Source: Streptomyces sp. F001 (GTDB lineage: Bacteria; Actinomycetota; Actinomycetes; Streptomycetales; Streptomycetaceae). Taken from it: DNA of 64,000 nucleotides. The stretch is from positions 537,560 to 601,559 of the forward strand of contig NZ_QZWF01000005.1 in NCBI RefSeq assembly GCF_004187715.1, read 5' to 3'. A program made the translations under genes and the position numbers. The notes under the pieces are model-generated. The model had not been told where the DNA came from, searched no databases, and saw only the letters and a list, made by a program, of their open reading frames with translations. Positions 39,914 to 47,595 of the stretch are shown here, piece after piece; position 1 is the first letter of the stretch; each line of letters begins with the position of its first letter.

Positions 39914-41837
39914 ACGACTCGAGATCTGCATCGTCGGCGCCGGGCCGCGCGGACTGTCCGTGCTGGAGCGGCTGTGCGCCAACGCGCGCGGCCGCAGGCC
40001 GGCCGGACCGGTCGTGGTGCACGTCGTCGATCCGGACCGGCCCGGCGCCGGGCGGGTGTGGCGCACGGACCAGTCGCGGCATCTGCTGATGAACACCGTG
40101 GCCTCGCAGATCACCCTGTTCACCGATGCCAGCGTGCGGATCGACGGCCCCGACGAGCCCGGCCCGAGCCTGTACGAGTGGGCCCGCTTCCGCACCCTCA
40201 TGGGCCCCTTCAAGGGCACCGAGGATCTGGACGACGCCGCCGTCGCCGAGGCCCGCGACCTCGGCCCCGACACCTACCCCTCGCGCGCGCTGTACGGCCA
40301 CTACCTGGAGTGGGCCTTCGGGCGCGTGGTGCGCAGGGCCCCGGACCGGGTGACCGTGCGCGTGCACCGCTCGCGGGCCGTCGCCGTCGATGACGCGGAC
40401 GAACCGCCGTACCAGGAAGTCCTGTTGGACGACGGAACGCTGCTGACCCGGCTGGACGCGGTGGTCCTGTCCCAGGGCCATGTGCCCGCCCGTATGTCCC
40501 GCGCCGAGGAGGAGCTGGCCCTCTTCGCGATCGACCGCGACCTGACCTACGTGCCGCCGGCCAACCCGGCCGACCTCGACCTGGACCGGCTCGTCGCGCC
40601 CGGCGAGACCGTGCTGCTGCGCGGGCTCGGACTCAACTTCTTCGATCACATGGCCCTGTTCACGGAAGGGCGCGGCGGCACGTACGAGCGCACCGCCGAC
40701 GGTCTGGTCTACCGGCCCTCCGGGCGGGAACCGCTGATCTGCGCGGGCTCGCGGCGCGGGGTGCCGTACCAGGCGCGCGGCGAGAACGAGAAGGGTCCGC
40801 ACGGCCGCCATCTGCCCCGGCTGCTGACGTCGGAGCGCATCGACCGGCTGCGCGCCGACGACCGGCTGGACTTCCGCACCGACCTGTGGCCGCTGATCGC
40901 CAAGGAGGTCGAGACCGTCTACTACGAGACGCTGCTGGCCGGCCGCATGCACCGCAGCAAGGCCGAGGCCTTCGCGGCCCGTTTCGTCACGGCACCGCGC
41001 GGCGCCGAGGAGCGGCTGCTGACGGAGGCGGGCGTCCCGGACGCCGAGCGCTGGAACTGGGACCTGATCCACCACCCGTACGGCAAGCGGGAGTTCACCT
41101 CCCACGACGACTTCACCCACTGGCTGCTGGACCATCTGCGGGCCGACGTGCGCGCCGCGCGGCTCGGCAACGTCAGCGGTCCGCTGAAGGCCGCCCTCGA
41201 CGTCCTGCGCGACCTGCGCAACGAGATCCGCCTCGCGGTGGACCACGGCGGCCTCGACGGCCGCTCCCACCGCGACGACCTCGACCGCTGGTACACGCCG
41301 CTCAACGCGTTCCTGTCCATCGGCCCGCCCACGCACCGGATCGAGCAGATGACGGCACTGATCGAGGGGGGCGTGCTGCGCATCGCGGGCCCCGGTACGC
41401 GGGTGACGACGACCCCGGAAGGCTTCGCCCTGGAGTCCGACGTGCCGGGCGTCCGCATCCCGGCCCGCGTCCTGATCGAGGCCCGGCTGCCCGAGCCCGA
41501 CCTGCGCCGCACCGCCGACCCGCTGCTGCGGCACCTGCTGGCGGCCGGCCACTGCCGCCCGTTCCGGGTGCGTTCCGCCGACGGCACCTCGTACGAGACC
41601 GGCGGCCTGGAGGTCACCGACCGCCCCTATCACGTCGTCGACGCCACCGGCCGCCCCACCCCCGCCGCTTCGCTCACGGCGTCCCCACCGAGTCCGTCCA
41701 CTGGGTCACGGCGGCGGGCATTCCGGCCGGGCGTGGACTCGGTGACGCTGGGGGACAGCGACGCGGTGGCCAGGGCAGTGCTGGAACTCGGCGCGTGCGA
41801 AGCACCGGCGGCCGATCTCGCGGGAGCGCTCGCATGA
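39903..41837 (+). CDS. FAD/NAD(P)-binding oxidoreductase, CreE-like in size and context
   Basis: The 644-residue protein begins LEICIVGAGPRGLSVLERLC, a dinucleotide-binding GxGxxG of the NAD_binding_9 type (the glycine pattern here is GAGPRG). Later segments include DQSRHLLMNTVASQITLFTD, VVLSQGHVPARMSRAEEELA and LLRGLGLNFFDHMALFTEGR, a second GxG-like turn near residue 240. Proteins of about this size and type next to an aspartase-superfamily lyase include the CreE/FzmM enzymes, which oxidise L-aspartate to nitrosuccinate. Here the ATGA overlap with the lyase gene gives the same pairing. The assignment is from context and memory, not alignment. An alternative is a non-productive FAD hydroxylase of 3-methylaspartate. 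Confidence 0.8.
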   Translation: MTGKRLEICIVGAGPRGLSVLERLCANARGRRPAGPVVVHVVDPDRPGAGRVWRTDQSRHLLMNTVASQITLFTDASVRIDGPDEPGPSLYEWARFRTLMGPFKGTEDLDDAAVAEARDLGPDTYPSRALYGHYLEWAFGRVVRRAPDRVTVRVHRSRAVAVDDADEPPYQEVLLDDGTLLTRLDAVVLSQGHVPARMSRAEEELALFAIDRDLTYVPPANPADLDLDRLVAPGETVLLRGLGLNFFDHMALFTEGRGGTYERTADGLVYRPSGREPLICAGSRRGVPYQARGENEKGPHGRHLPRLLTSERIDRLRADDRLDFRTDLWPLIAKEVETVYYETLLAGRMHRSKAEAFAARFVTAPRGAEERLLTEAGVPDAERWNWDLIHHPYGKREFTSHDDFTHWLLDHLRADVRAARLGNVSGPLKAALDVLRDLRNEIRLAVDHGGLDGRSHRDDLDRWYTPLNAFLSIGPPTHRIEQMTALIEGGVLRIAGPGTRVTTTPEGFALESDVPGVRIPARVLIEARLPEPDLRRTADPLLRHLLAAGHCRPFRVRSADGTSYETGGLEVTDRPYHVVDATGRPTPAASLTASPPSPSTGSRRRAFRPGVDSVTLGDSDAVARAVLELGACEAPAADLAGALA

Positions 41838-43258
41838 CCTCCACCACCGAACACCCCACCCTGACCTCACCCGCCCCCGAAGCCGACCTCGGTCTCCTCT
41901 CCCCCGTCCGCGCCGGCACGCCTGTCGCCGCCGCTGTCGGGGACACCGCCTGGCTGCAGGCCATGCTGGACGCCGAGGCCGGGCTCGCGAGGGCGCAGGC
42001 CCGGCTCGGGACCGTCCCGGCGGGCGCCGCCCGGGTCATCACCGAGGCCGCCCATGCCGAGCTGCTCGACACCGTGGCCGTCGCGAGGGCGGCACGCGAG
42101 ACCGCGAACCCCGTCGTCGGGCTGGTCGCGGCGTTCACCGCGGTCGTCGCCCGGCGCGATCCGGCCGCCGCCGAGTACGTGCACCGGGGTTCGACCAGCC
42201 AGGACGTCCTGGACACCGGCACCATGCTGGTGTGCCGGGAGGCTCTCGGCCTGATCCGTGCCGACCTCGGCCGTACGGCCCGTGCGCTGGCCCGGCTCGC
42301 CGCCGGCCACCGGGACACCCCGATGACCGGCCGCACCCTCGCCCTGCACGCCGTACCGACCACCTTCGGTCTGAAAGCGGCGGGCTGGCGCCGACTCGTC
42401 CTCGACGCACAGGAGCGCATCGAGCGGATCCTGCGCGAGGGCCTCCCCGTGTCACTGGGCGGCGCCGCCGGCACCCTCGCCGGATACCTGGAGTACGCCG
42501 GCCCGGACCGCCCCGCCGACTACGACGCCCGGCTCGCCGCCGCATATGCCGACGAACTCGGCCTGCACATCCCGAAGTTGCCCTGGCACAGCCTGCGCAC
42601 CCCGGTGGCCGACATCGCCGCCACGCTCGCCCTGACGACCGGCGCCCTCGGCAAGATCGCCGTCGACGTGCAGTCCCTGGCTCGCACCGAGGTCGCCGAA
42701 CTGGCCGAGCCGCCCGTCGCCGGACGCGGCGCCTCCTCCGCGATGCCGCACAAGCGCAACCCGGTGCTGTCCACGCTGATCCGCTCGGCGGCGCTCCAAG
42801 TGCCCGCGCTCGCCTCGGTGGTGCAGCAGTGCATGCTCGCCGAGGACGAGCGGTCCGCGGGCGCCTGGCACGCCGAGTGGCAGCCGCTGCGCGAGGCCCT
42901 GCGGCTGGCCGGCGGTGCGGCGGGCTGCGCCGCGGAACTCGCCGAAGGCCTCGTCGTACGCCCGGAGCGGATGCGCACCAACCTCGAACTCACCGGCAGC
43001 CAGGTGGTGTCGGAGCGGCTCGCCGCCGTCCTCGCACCCCGGCTCGGCAGGGCCGCCGCCAAGGCACTGCTCACCCGGGCCTCCCTGGAGGCCGAACTCA
43101 CGGAACGGCCTCTGGGCGAGGTGCTCGCCCCCGGCCTTCCCGACGCCCTCTCGGCCACCGCACCGGCCGACCTGCTCGACCCGACGCGCTACACCGGCGC
43201 GGCCGGCCCGCTCGTACAGCGGGAACTCGGCTCGGCGCCCCAGGAGGAGTCCCGATGA
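41834..43258 (+). CDS. Aspartase/fumarase-superfamily lyase, CreD-like in context
   Basis: The ATG at 41834 overlaps the stop of the FAD enzyme gene. The 474-residue protein has the superfamily layout: N-terminal helices, YVHRGSTSQDVLDTGTMLVC near residue 116, LPVSLGGAAGTLAGYLEY, and the signature loop GRGASSAMPHKRNPVLSTLI near 300, where the serine base lies. The pcaB-like (3-carboxy-muconate cycloisomerase) style, rather than true adenylosuccinate lyase, fits nitrosuccinate lyases such as CreD, which release nitrite and fumarate. Paired with the upstream FAD enzyme it could generate nitrous acid for N-N bond formation, or eliminate ammonia from a 3-methylaspartate derivative. Confidence 0.88.
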   Translation: MTSTTEHPTLTSPAPEADLGLLSPVRAGTPVAAAVGDTAWLQAMLDAEAGLARAQARLGTVPAGAARVITEAAHAELLDTVAVARAARETANPVVGLVAAFTAVVARRDPAAAEYVHRGSTSQDVLDTGTMLVCREALGLIRADLGRTARALARLAAGHRDTPMTGRTLALHAVPTTFGLKAAGWRRLVLDAQERIERILREGLPVSLGGAAGTLAGYLEYAGPDRPADYDARLAAAYADELGLHIPKLPWHSLRTPVADIAATLALTTGALGKIAVDVQSLARTEVAELAEPPVAGRGASSAMPHKRNPVLSTLIRSAALQVPALASVVQQCMLAEDERSAGAWHAEWQPLREALRLAGGAAGCAAELAEGLVVRPERMRTNLELTGSQVVSERLAAVLAPRLGRAAAKALLTRASLEAELTERPLGEVLAPGLPDALSATAPADLLDPTRYTGAAGPLVQRELGSAPQEESR

Positions 43259-44487
43259 CCGTCGTGTCCGACCTCACCGTCCCGGACCACGCACCGGAAG
43301 CCGACGTATCCGCAGCACCCGATCCGGTACGTGAGTCCATGCGGCGTCTCCCCCGCGCCCTCCAGTACCCGCTGACGCTCCTCACCGGCAGACCCCTCGC
43401 CGGACAGGCCCCGCTGCGCTGGTGGACGCCCGCCTTCCATCTCTTCTCGGCGCTGTTCTCGATGCTGGCCGGCGTCGCCCTCTCGGTCACCGGCTGGGCA
43501 CTGGCGGGGAGTTGGCTGCTTCTGCTGCTGCCGGGCTGGGCGATGACGCTGCACGGCATGCGCAACCTGCGCATGATGATCTACCACCAGTGCTCGCACA
43601 AGAACATGTTCCGCCGCAAGAAGCTGGACGCGGCCATCGGCCGGGCCACTTCCAGTCTGCTGATCGTGCAGCATTTCTCCCGCTACAGCGAGGAGCACGT
43701 CAGCGACCACCACGCCGCCCACCACATGACGCTGCGCGACCCCACCGTGCAGGCCTTCCTGATCAGCCTCGACCTGCACCCCGGCATGACCCGCCGGCAG
43801 ATGTGGCGGCGCAGCCTGGGCAAGCTGTTCTCGCCGGTCTTCCACATGACGTTCGCCGTGGCGCGGGCCCGCTCCTTCTGGCACGGCTCCTCCCGCAGCG
43901 AGCGCATCACGGCAACCGTGCTGTACGGCGGCGGGCTCACGGCCGGCATCGCGACGGGCACGTGGGCCGCGCTGCTGGTCGTCTGGTTCGTGCCTCTCGT
44001 GCCGTTGTTCCAGATCAGCAACACCCTGCGCCTGTGCGTGAAGCACACCTTCCCCGACCCGTCCCTGACCGAGCGGCGCGGCAAGGCGTACTTCGGCTCG
44101 CTCACCAACGCGATCTTCATCGGCGAGCCGGCCCCCGCCGCCGGACAGGCGCCCCTCAAGGCCACCGCGGCCTGGCTACGCTGGACCGCGCGCATGCTCT
44201 TCGTGCACCTGCCGTCCCGCTACCTGGTCCTGACCGGCGACACCGTGGTGCACGACTTCCACCACCGCCACCCGGCCACCCGGCAGTGGGCCGACTACCT
44301 CTTCGCCCGCCAGGCCGACGCCGACCGCGGCAGCGGTGGCTGGCCGTCCTACCACCACGCGTGGGGGCTGGTGCCCGCGATCAACCTCGTCTTCGACTCG
44401 CTGTCCGCCGCCGACCCCGTCGAGTTCGACGTACGGCGGGTGCGGGATGTCAGCCGACGGGAGTTGTTCGCAGCGTTTGATGACTAG
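43255..44487 (+). CDS. Membrane fatty-acid-desaturase-family di-iron enzyme
   Basis: The ATG at 43255 overlaps the lyase stop. The 410-residue protein has four to five membrane segments and three histidine boxes: YHQCSH (HxxxH), HVSDHHAAHH (HxxxHH) and HDFHHRHP (HxxHH), which hold two irons in the cytosolic face. Members desaturate, hydroxylate or make acetylenes and isonitrile-like groups in natural products. The ferredoxin in the same operon is a plausible electron donor. The LYLHP-like middle loop is unlike housekeeping acyl-ACP desaturases. What it oxidises in this pathway is open: an amino-acid side chain, a lipid tail or a peptide product. Confidence 0.9.
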   Translation: MTVVSDLTVPDHAPEADVSAAPDPVRESMRRLPRALQYPLTLLTGRPLAGQAPLRWWTPAFHLFSALFSMLAGVALSVTGWALAGSWLLLLLPGWAMTLHGMRNLRMMIYHQCSHKNMFRRKKLDAAIGRATSSLLIVQHFSRYSEEHVSDHHAAHHMTLRDPTVQAFLISLDLHPGMTRRQMWRRSLGKLFSPVFHMTFAVARARSFWHGSSRSERITATVLYGGGLTAGIATGTWAALLVVWFVPLVPLFQISNTLRLCVKHTFPDPSLTERRGKAYFGSLTNAIFIGEPAPAAGQAPLKATAAWLRWTARMLFVHLPSRYLVLTGDTVVHDFHHRHPATRQWADYLFARQADADRGSGGWPSYHHAWGLVPAINLVFDSLSAADPVEFDVRRVRDVSRRELFAAFDD

Positions 44488-44516
44488 CCGCTCCGAGACA
44501 GTGCCGCGATGGGCCG

Positions 44517-44576
44517 TCGTTTGTCTGCGGGTTCGTCGTGGCTGGTCGCGCAGTTCCCCGCGCCCCTAAGGGGCGC
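44517..44576 (+). repeat. Streptomyces interspersed extragenic repeat
   Basis: The 129-bp gap between the desaturase and mutase genes holds a sequence very like one seen in many Streptomyces intergenic regions: TTGTCTGCGGGTTCGTCGTG, GCTGGTCGCGCAGTTCCCCG, ending in the hairpin GCGCCCC-TAA-GGGGCGC (44560-44576). The recognition is from memory. It splits the operon in two and may attenuate or terminate some transcripts. Confidence 0.6.
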
Positions 44577-44616
44577 GACACCGCACCCCTCCCGATTACC
44601 GACCGGAGCCGCCCCC

Positions 44617-45036
44617 ATGCATCGACGCACCGTGATCCTCGGTGTCGCCGCCAGTGACAGCCACGCGGTGGCCAATCAGCTCATCGCGCACACTCTCCGC
44701 GCCCGCGGGTTCCAGGTGGTCAACCTGGGAACCTGCACCACTGTCGAGGAGTTCGCCGCCGCCCATCGGGGGCATCCCGACGCCGAGGCCGTTCTGATCG
44801 GGAGCCTCAACGGGCATGCGTACGAGGATCTGCGCGACCTTCCCGCAGCCCGCGCCCGGGGTCTGCTGGGCTGCCCGGTGATCGTGGGCGGCAATCTCTC
44901 CGTAGGCAGCCACAAGCAGTCCGCGGACATCGAGCGGCTGTACGCGCTCGGTGTCCACCGGGTCCTGGGCGACGCGGCCGACCTGCCCGCCGTGCTGGAC
45001 GAGCTGGCGGCCCGGACCTCGGCGGGCGCCGCGTGA
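44617..45036 (+). CDS. glmS: Glutamate mutase small (cobalamin-binding) subunit
   Basis: The ATG at 44617 follows GGAG by eight bases. The 139-residue product has the B12-binding Rossmann fold: VILGVAASDSHAVANQLIAH with the DxH cobalt-ligand motif, VNLGTCTTVEEF, VLIGSLNGHAYEDL, and CPVIVGGNLSVG as the dimethylbenzimidazole-tail pocket. The motif is normally DxHxxG; here the last residue is Ala (D-S-H-A-V-A). With GlmE it converts L-glutamate to (2S,3S)-3-methylaspartate. It overlaps glmE by four bases. Confidence 0.93.
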   Translation: MHRRTVILGVAASDSHAVANQLIAHTLRARGFQVVNLGTCTTVEEFAAAHRGHPDAEAVLIGSLNGHAYEDLRDLPAARARGLLGCPVIVGGNLSVGSHKQSADIERLYALGVHRVLGDAADLPAVLDELAARTSAGAA

Positions 45037-46361
45037 CGACCGCCACCGAACTGCCCTCGCTCCATGAATCCGTCGCGTACGTGCGCCAGTCGGGAAAGCC
45101 CACCGCGGCCGAGGTGCTGCGGGAGGCCCGGACGGCGGGCCGCCTGGCCCTCCAGCCGCGCTGCGGAGTGGGCTCGCACCCCCAGATGTCCACGCTGCTC
45201 AGGGACATCGAGCAGCACGCCGCCCCGGACGTCCTGTCCGTCACCATCGACGCACACACCCGGCTGGGCCGCTTCGACCACGCCCGGTCGGTCCTCGACC
45301 GCAACCCGGCCGATCTGAACGGCTATCCGCTGGTCACCCACGGCTGGCGGCGCGGCCGCGAGCTCAACGAGGCGGTCCGCGCACCCCTGGAGATCCGGCA
45401 CGGCTCTCCCGACGCCCGGGTGCTGTTCCGCACGGCCGTCGCCGCCGGCATCACGTCCTTCGAGGGCGGCGGCATCTCGTACAACCTGCCGTACTCCAAG
45501 GACGTACCGCTGCGACGGTCCCTGGCCGCCTGGCGCGAGGTCGACGCGGCCTGCGGTGAGCTGGCGGAGCTCGGACTGGTCGTGGACCGCGAGCTGTTCG
45601 GCACGCTGACGGCCGTCCTGATGCCGCCCTCGGTCAGTCTCGCCGTCAGCGTCCTGGAGGCCGTCGCCGCCGCCCGCGAGGGCGTGCGCTGCATCTCGGT
45701 CGCCTACCCGCAGGGCGGTCACGCCGAGCAGGACGTGGCGGCCCTGCGCGCCATCCCGCTGCTCGCCGCCCGCCACCTGCCGGCCGGCGTCGAAGTCCAC
45801 CCGGTCCTGCACGAGTTCATGGGCGTCTACCCGCGCGAACGCGCCCACGCCGAGGACCTCATCCTCTACGGCGCCCTCGTCGCCCGGTACGGCGGCGCGA
45901 CCAAGCTGATCACCAAGACGTACCAGGAGGCGTACGGCATCCCCGACACCCGCGCCATCATCGACGGCCTGCACCTCGCCGCCCGCGCCAACTCGCCGCT
46001 TCTGGCGGGCTGGCGGCTGGACGAGGCACGCATCGCCGAGGAGCTGGAGTGGATCCTCGCCGAGGTCGACGCCCTGGTGACGCCGGTGCTGGACAGCGGC
46101 CTCGGCCTCTACGACGCCATCGCCGCCGCCTTCGCCGACGGCACCCTGGACATCCCGTTCAGCGCCAGCCGGCACGCCCGCTCGGCGGTGATCCCGGGCC
46201 GCGCGGAGGACGGCGCGATCCGCATCCTGTCCGCCGGCGCCCTGCCGCTGCCGCGGGCCCTGCGGGACCGGAATACGGACGCGCTGCGCACCCGCCCCAC
46301 GGATCTGTACGAGGCCCTCACCAAGGACATCGACCACTTCCCCCGCCTGTTCGGGGAGTGA
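45033..46361 (+). CDS. glmE: Glutamate mutase large (epsilon) subunit
   Basis: The GTG at 45033 overlaps the glmS stop. The 442-residue protein matches the TIM-barrel catalytic subunit: LQPRCGVGSHPQMSTLLRDI, LSVTIDAHTRLGRFDHARSV, GYPLVTHGWRRGRELNEAV, and DARVLFRTAVAAGITSFEGG with ISYNLPYSKDVPL. YPQGGHAEQDVAALRAIPLL and KTYQEAYGIPDTRAII are later barrel elements. It supplies 3-methylaspartate, found in several antibiotics. In this cluster the FAD enzyme, the lyase or a ligase could take that product. It ends four bases before the regulator gene on the other strand. Confidence 0.93.
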   Translation: MTTATELPSLHESVAYVRQSGKPTAAEVLREARTAGRLALQPRCGVGSHPQMSTLLRDIEQHAAPDVLSVTIDAHTRLGRFDHARSVLDRNPADLNGYPLVTHGWRRGRELNEAVRAPLEIRHGSPDARVLFRTAVAAGITSFEGGGISYNLPYSKDVPLRRSLAAWREVDAACGELAELGLVVDRELFGTLTAVLMPPSVSLAVSVLEAVAAAREGVRCISVAYPQGGHAEQDVAALRAIPLLAARHLPAGVEVHPVLHEFMGVYPRERAHAEDLILYGALVARYGGATKLITKTYQEAYGIPDTRAIIDGLHLAARANSPLLAGWRLDEARIAEELEWILAEVDALVTPVLDSGLGLYDAIAAAFADGTLDIPFSASRHARSAVIPGRAEDGAIRILSAGALPLPRALRDRNTDALRTRPTDLYEALTKDIDHFPRLFGE

Positions 46362-46364
46362 CCG

Positions 46365-47387
46365 TCACTTGGTGGGCTCGGCCAGCAGCCCGTGCTTGTG
46401 GATGAGATAGCCGGCCTGGAAGCGGCTGCGGGCGCCGAGACTGTCGAGGATACGGGAGACCCGGCGCTGGCAGGTCCGCAGCGAGACCCCCAGCCGGCGG
46501 GCGATCGCCGCGTCGTCCATGCCGCTGGCCAGCAGCCTCAGCAGCGCCTTGTCGACGTCCTCCGACAGCGACTCGATGTGCTCGCGGGAGGTGTCGACCT
46601 CGAACGGCTCGGCATTGAACCACACGTGCTCGAAGGCCTGCACGGCGAAGTTCACGACGCTCGGCTCCTCGATGAGCACCGCGCCCAGGCTGTTGCCCGC
46701 CTGGGAGATCACCGCGACCCGCCGGTCGAACACGATCAGCCGCATGAACTCGGCCGAAGCGGTGCGCACTTCGCCGCCCTGGAGGGTGATCCGCTCGACG
46801 TAGGCGGCGGTCGGCAGGCTGAAGCGGGCGCTGTGCTGGTACAGCGTGCGCATCCGCACGCCCCGGCGCAGCATCGCCTCGTCCCGCTCGACGGCCTCCT
46901 CCAGTACCTCGGTGCGGCGGCCGCCGCCGGGCTGGGCGGTGAGGACCTCCTCCTGGCAGTTGGCGGCGCGCTCGGCCAGCACGTTGCGCACGTCCTGGAG
47001 TTCGCTGAGCACCTGCACGCCCTTGGCGCGCTGCCGCCAGGCCAGGCTGTTGTGGTAGACGGGCACCAGGCTCTCCAGGTCCCGGCGCGCGTGCGCGATC
47101 AGCTCGGTCTGCTTGCGCAGCTCCGTCTCCAGCGGCAGCAGGGTCAGCAGCGCCGCGGACTCCGGGCCGACCGGTGTGTAGCGGTGGGTGTCGGGGTCCT
47201 CCTGGTGCAGCAGGCCCAGGCCCAGGAGCCGTTCCAGCGAATCGGTCAGCTCGCCCTCGGTGACGCCGAGTTCTCCGGCCAGCGACGGCACGTCCACGGC
47301 CGTACCGTCGAGCACCCGCCCGTATACACGCGCGTCATCCGGTTGAAGCCTCAGATCGGTCAGCCTGTCCCACACCAAGCGGCCCAT
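46365..47387 (-). CDS. HTH regulator with C-terminal LuxR-type domain
   Basis: I take the ATG at 47387 (MGRLVWDRLTDLRLQPDDAR), giving 340 residues. The N-terminal part (about 5-75) is a winged-helix of TrmB/LysR-like proportions (VPSLAGELGVTEGELTDSLE); the middle contains a sensor-like region (RVAVISQAGNSLGAVLIEEP); the C-terminal 60 residues are a LuxR-like HTH (DDAAIARRLGVSLRTCQRRV). Regulators of this layout commonly control adjacent Streptomyces pathways. The gene converges with glmE, so it belongs to the cluster edge. Its own upstream region has GTAAC repeats related to those in the cluster's divergent promoter. Confidence 0.85.
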   Translation of the reverse strand: MGRLVWDRLTDLRLQPDDARVYGRVLDGTAVDVPSLAGELGVTEGELTDSLERLLGLGLLHQEDPDTHRYTPVGPESAALLTLLPLETELRKQTELIAHARRDLESLVPVYHNSLAWRQRAKGVQVLSELQDVRNVLAERAANCQEEVLTAQPGGGRRTEVLEEAVERDEAMLRRGVRMRTLYQHSARFSLPTAAYVERITLQGGEVRTASAEFMRLIVFDRRVAVISQAGNSLGAVLIEEPSVVNFAVQAFEHVWFNAEPFEVDTSREHIESLSEDVDKALLRLLASGMDDAAIARRLGVSLRTCQRRVSRILDSLGARSRFQAGYLIHKHGLLAEPTK

Positions 47388-47445
47388 GGTGCCCCACGTC
47401 CCCGTTCCACCACACTGCAAAGAACCAGAGGACGGCGCCATTGCC

Positions 47446-47476
47446 GTAACCCGGCCGAACGGTAACAGGCGCGTTA
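47446..47476 (+). promoter_or_regulatory. GTAAC repeats upstream of the cluster regulator
   Basis: GTAAC at 47446-47450 and 47462-47466 are 16 bases apart, followed by GCGTTA at 47471-47476. The second copy and GCGTTA together echo GGTAAC and GCGTTA in the divergent promoter at 32204. Confidence 0.4.
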
Positions 47477-47520
47477 AGCGACCGACCAGTAGCTGCTCAC
47501 AGGGTGGAACACGCGCCCGG

Positions 47521-47582
47521 TTGACCTTGCCCCTGGGGCAGAGATGAGCCTCCTGGTCACCGGGCGGAAGGCGCCCGGTGAC
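47521..47582 (+). promoter_or_regulatory. MerR-type promoter dyad and leader hairpin
   Basis: TTGACC (47521-47526) is followed by the dyad TGCCCC-T-GGGGCA (47528-47540), the arrangement of MerR-regulated promoters. Downstream, GTCACCGGGCG (47556-47566) and CGCCCGGTGAC (47572-47582) form an 11-pair hairpin that ends directly at the GGAGG ribosome site of the MerR gene. Confidence 0.5.
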
Positions 47583-47595
47583 GGAGGATGAACCG

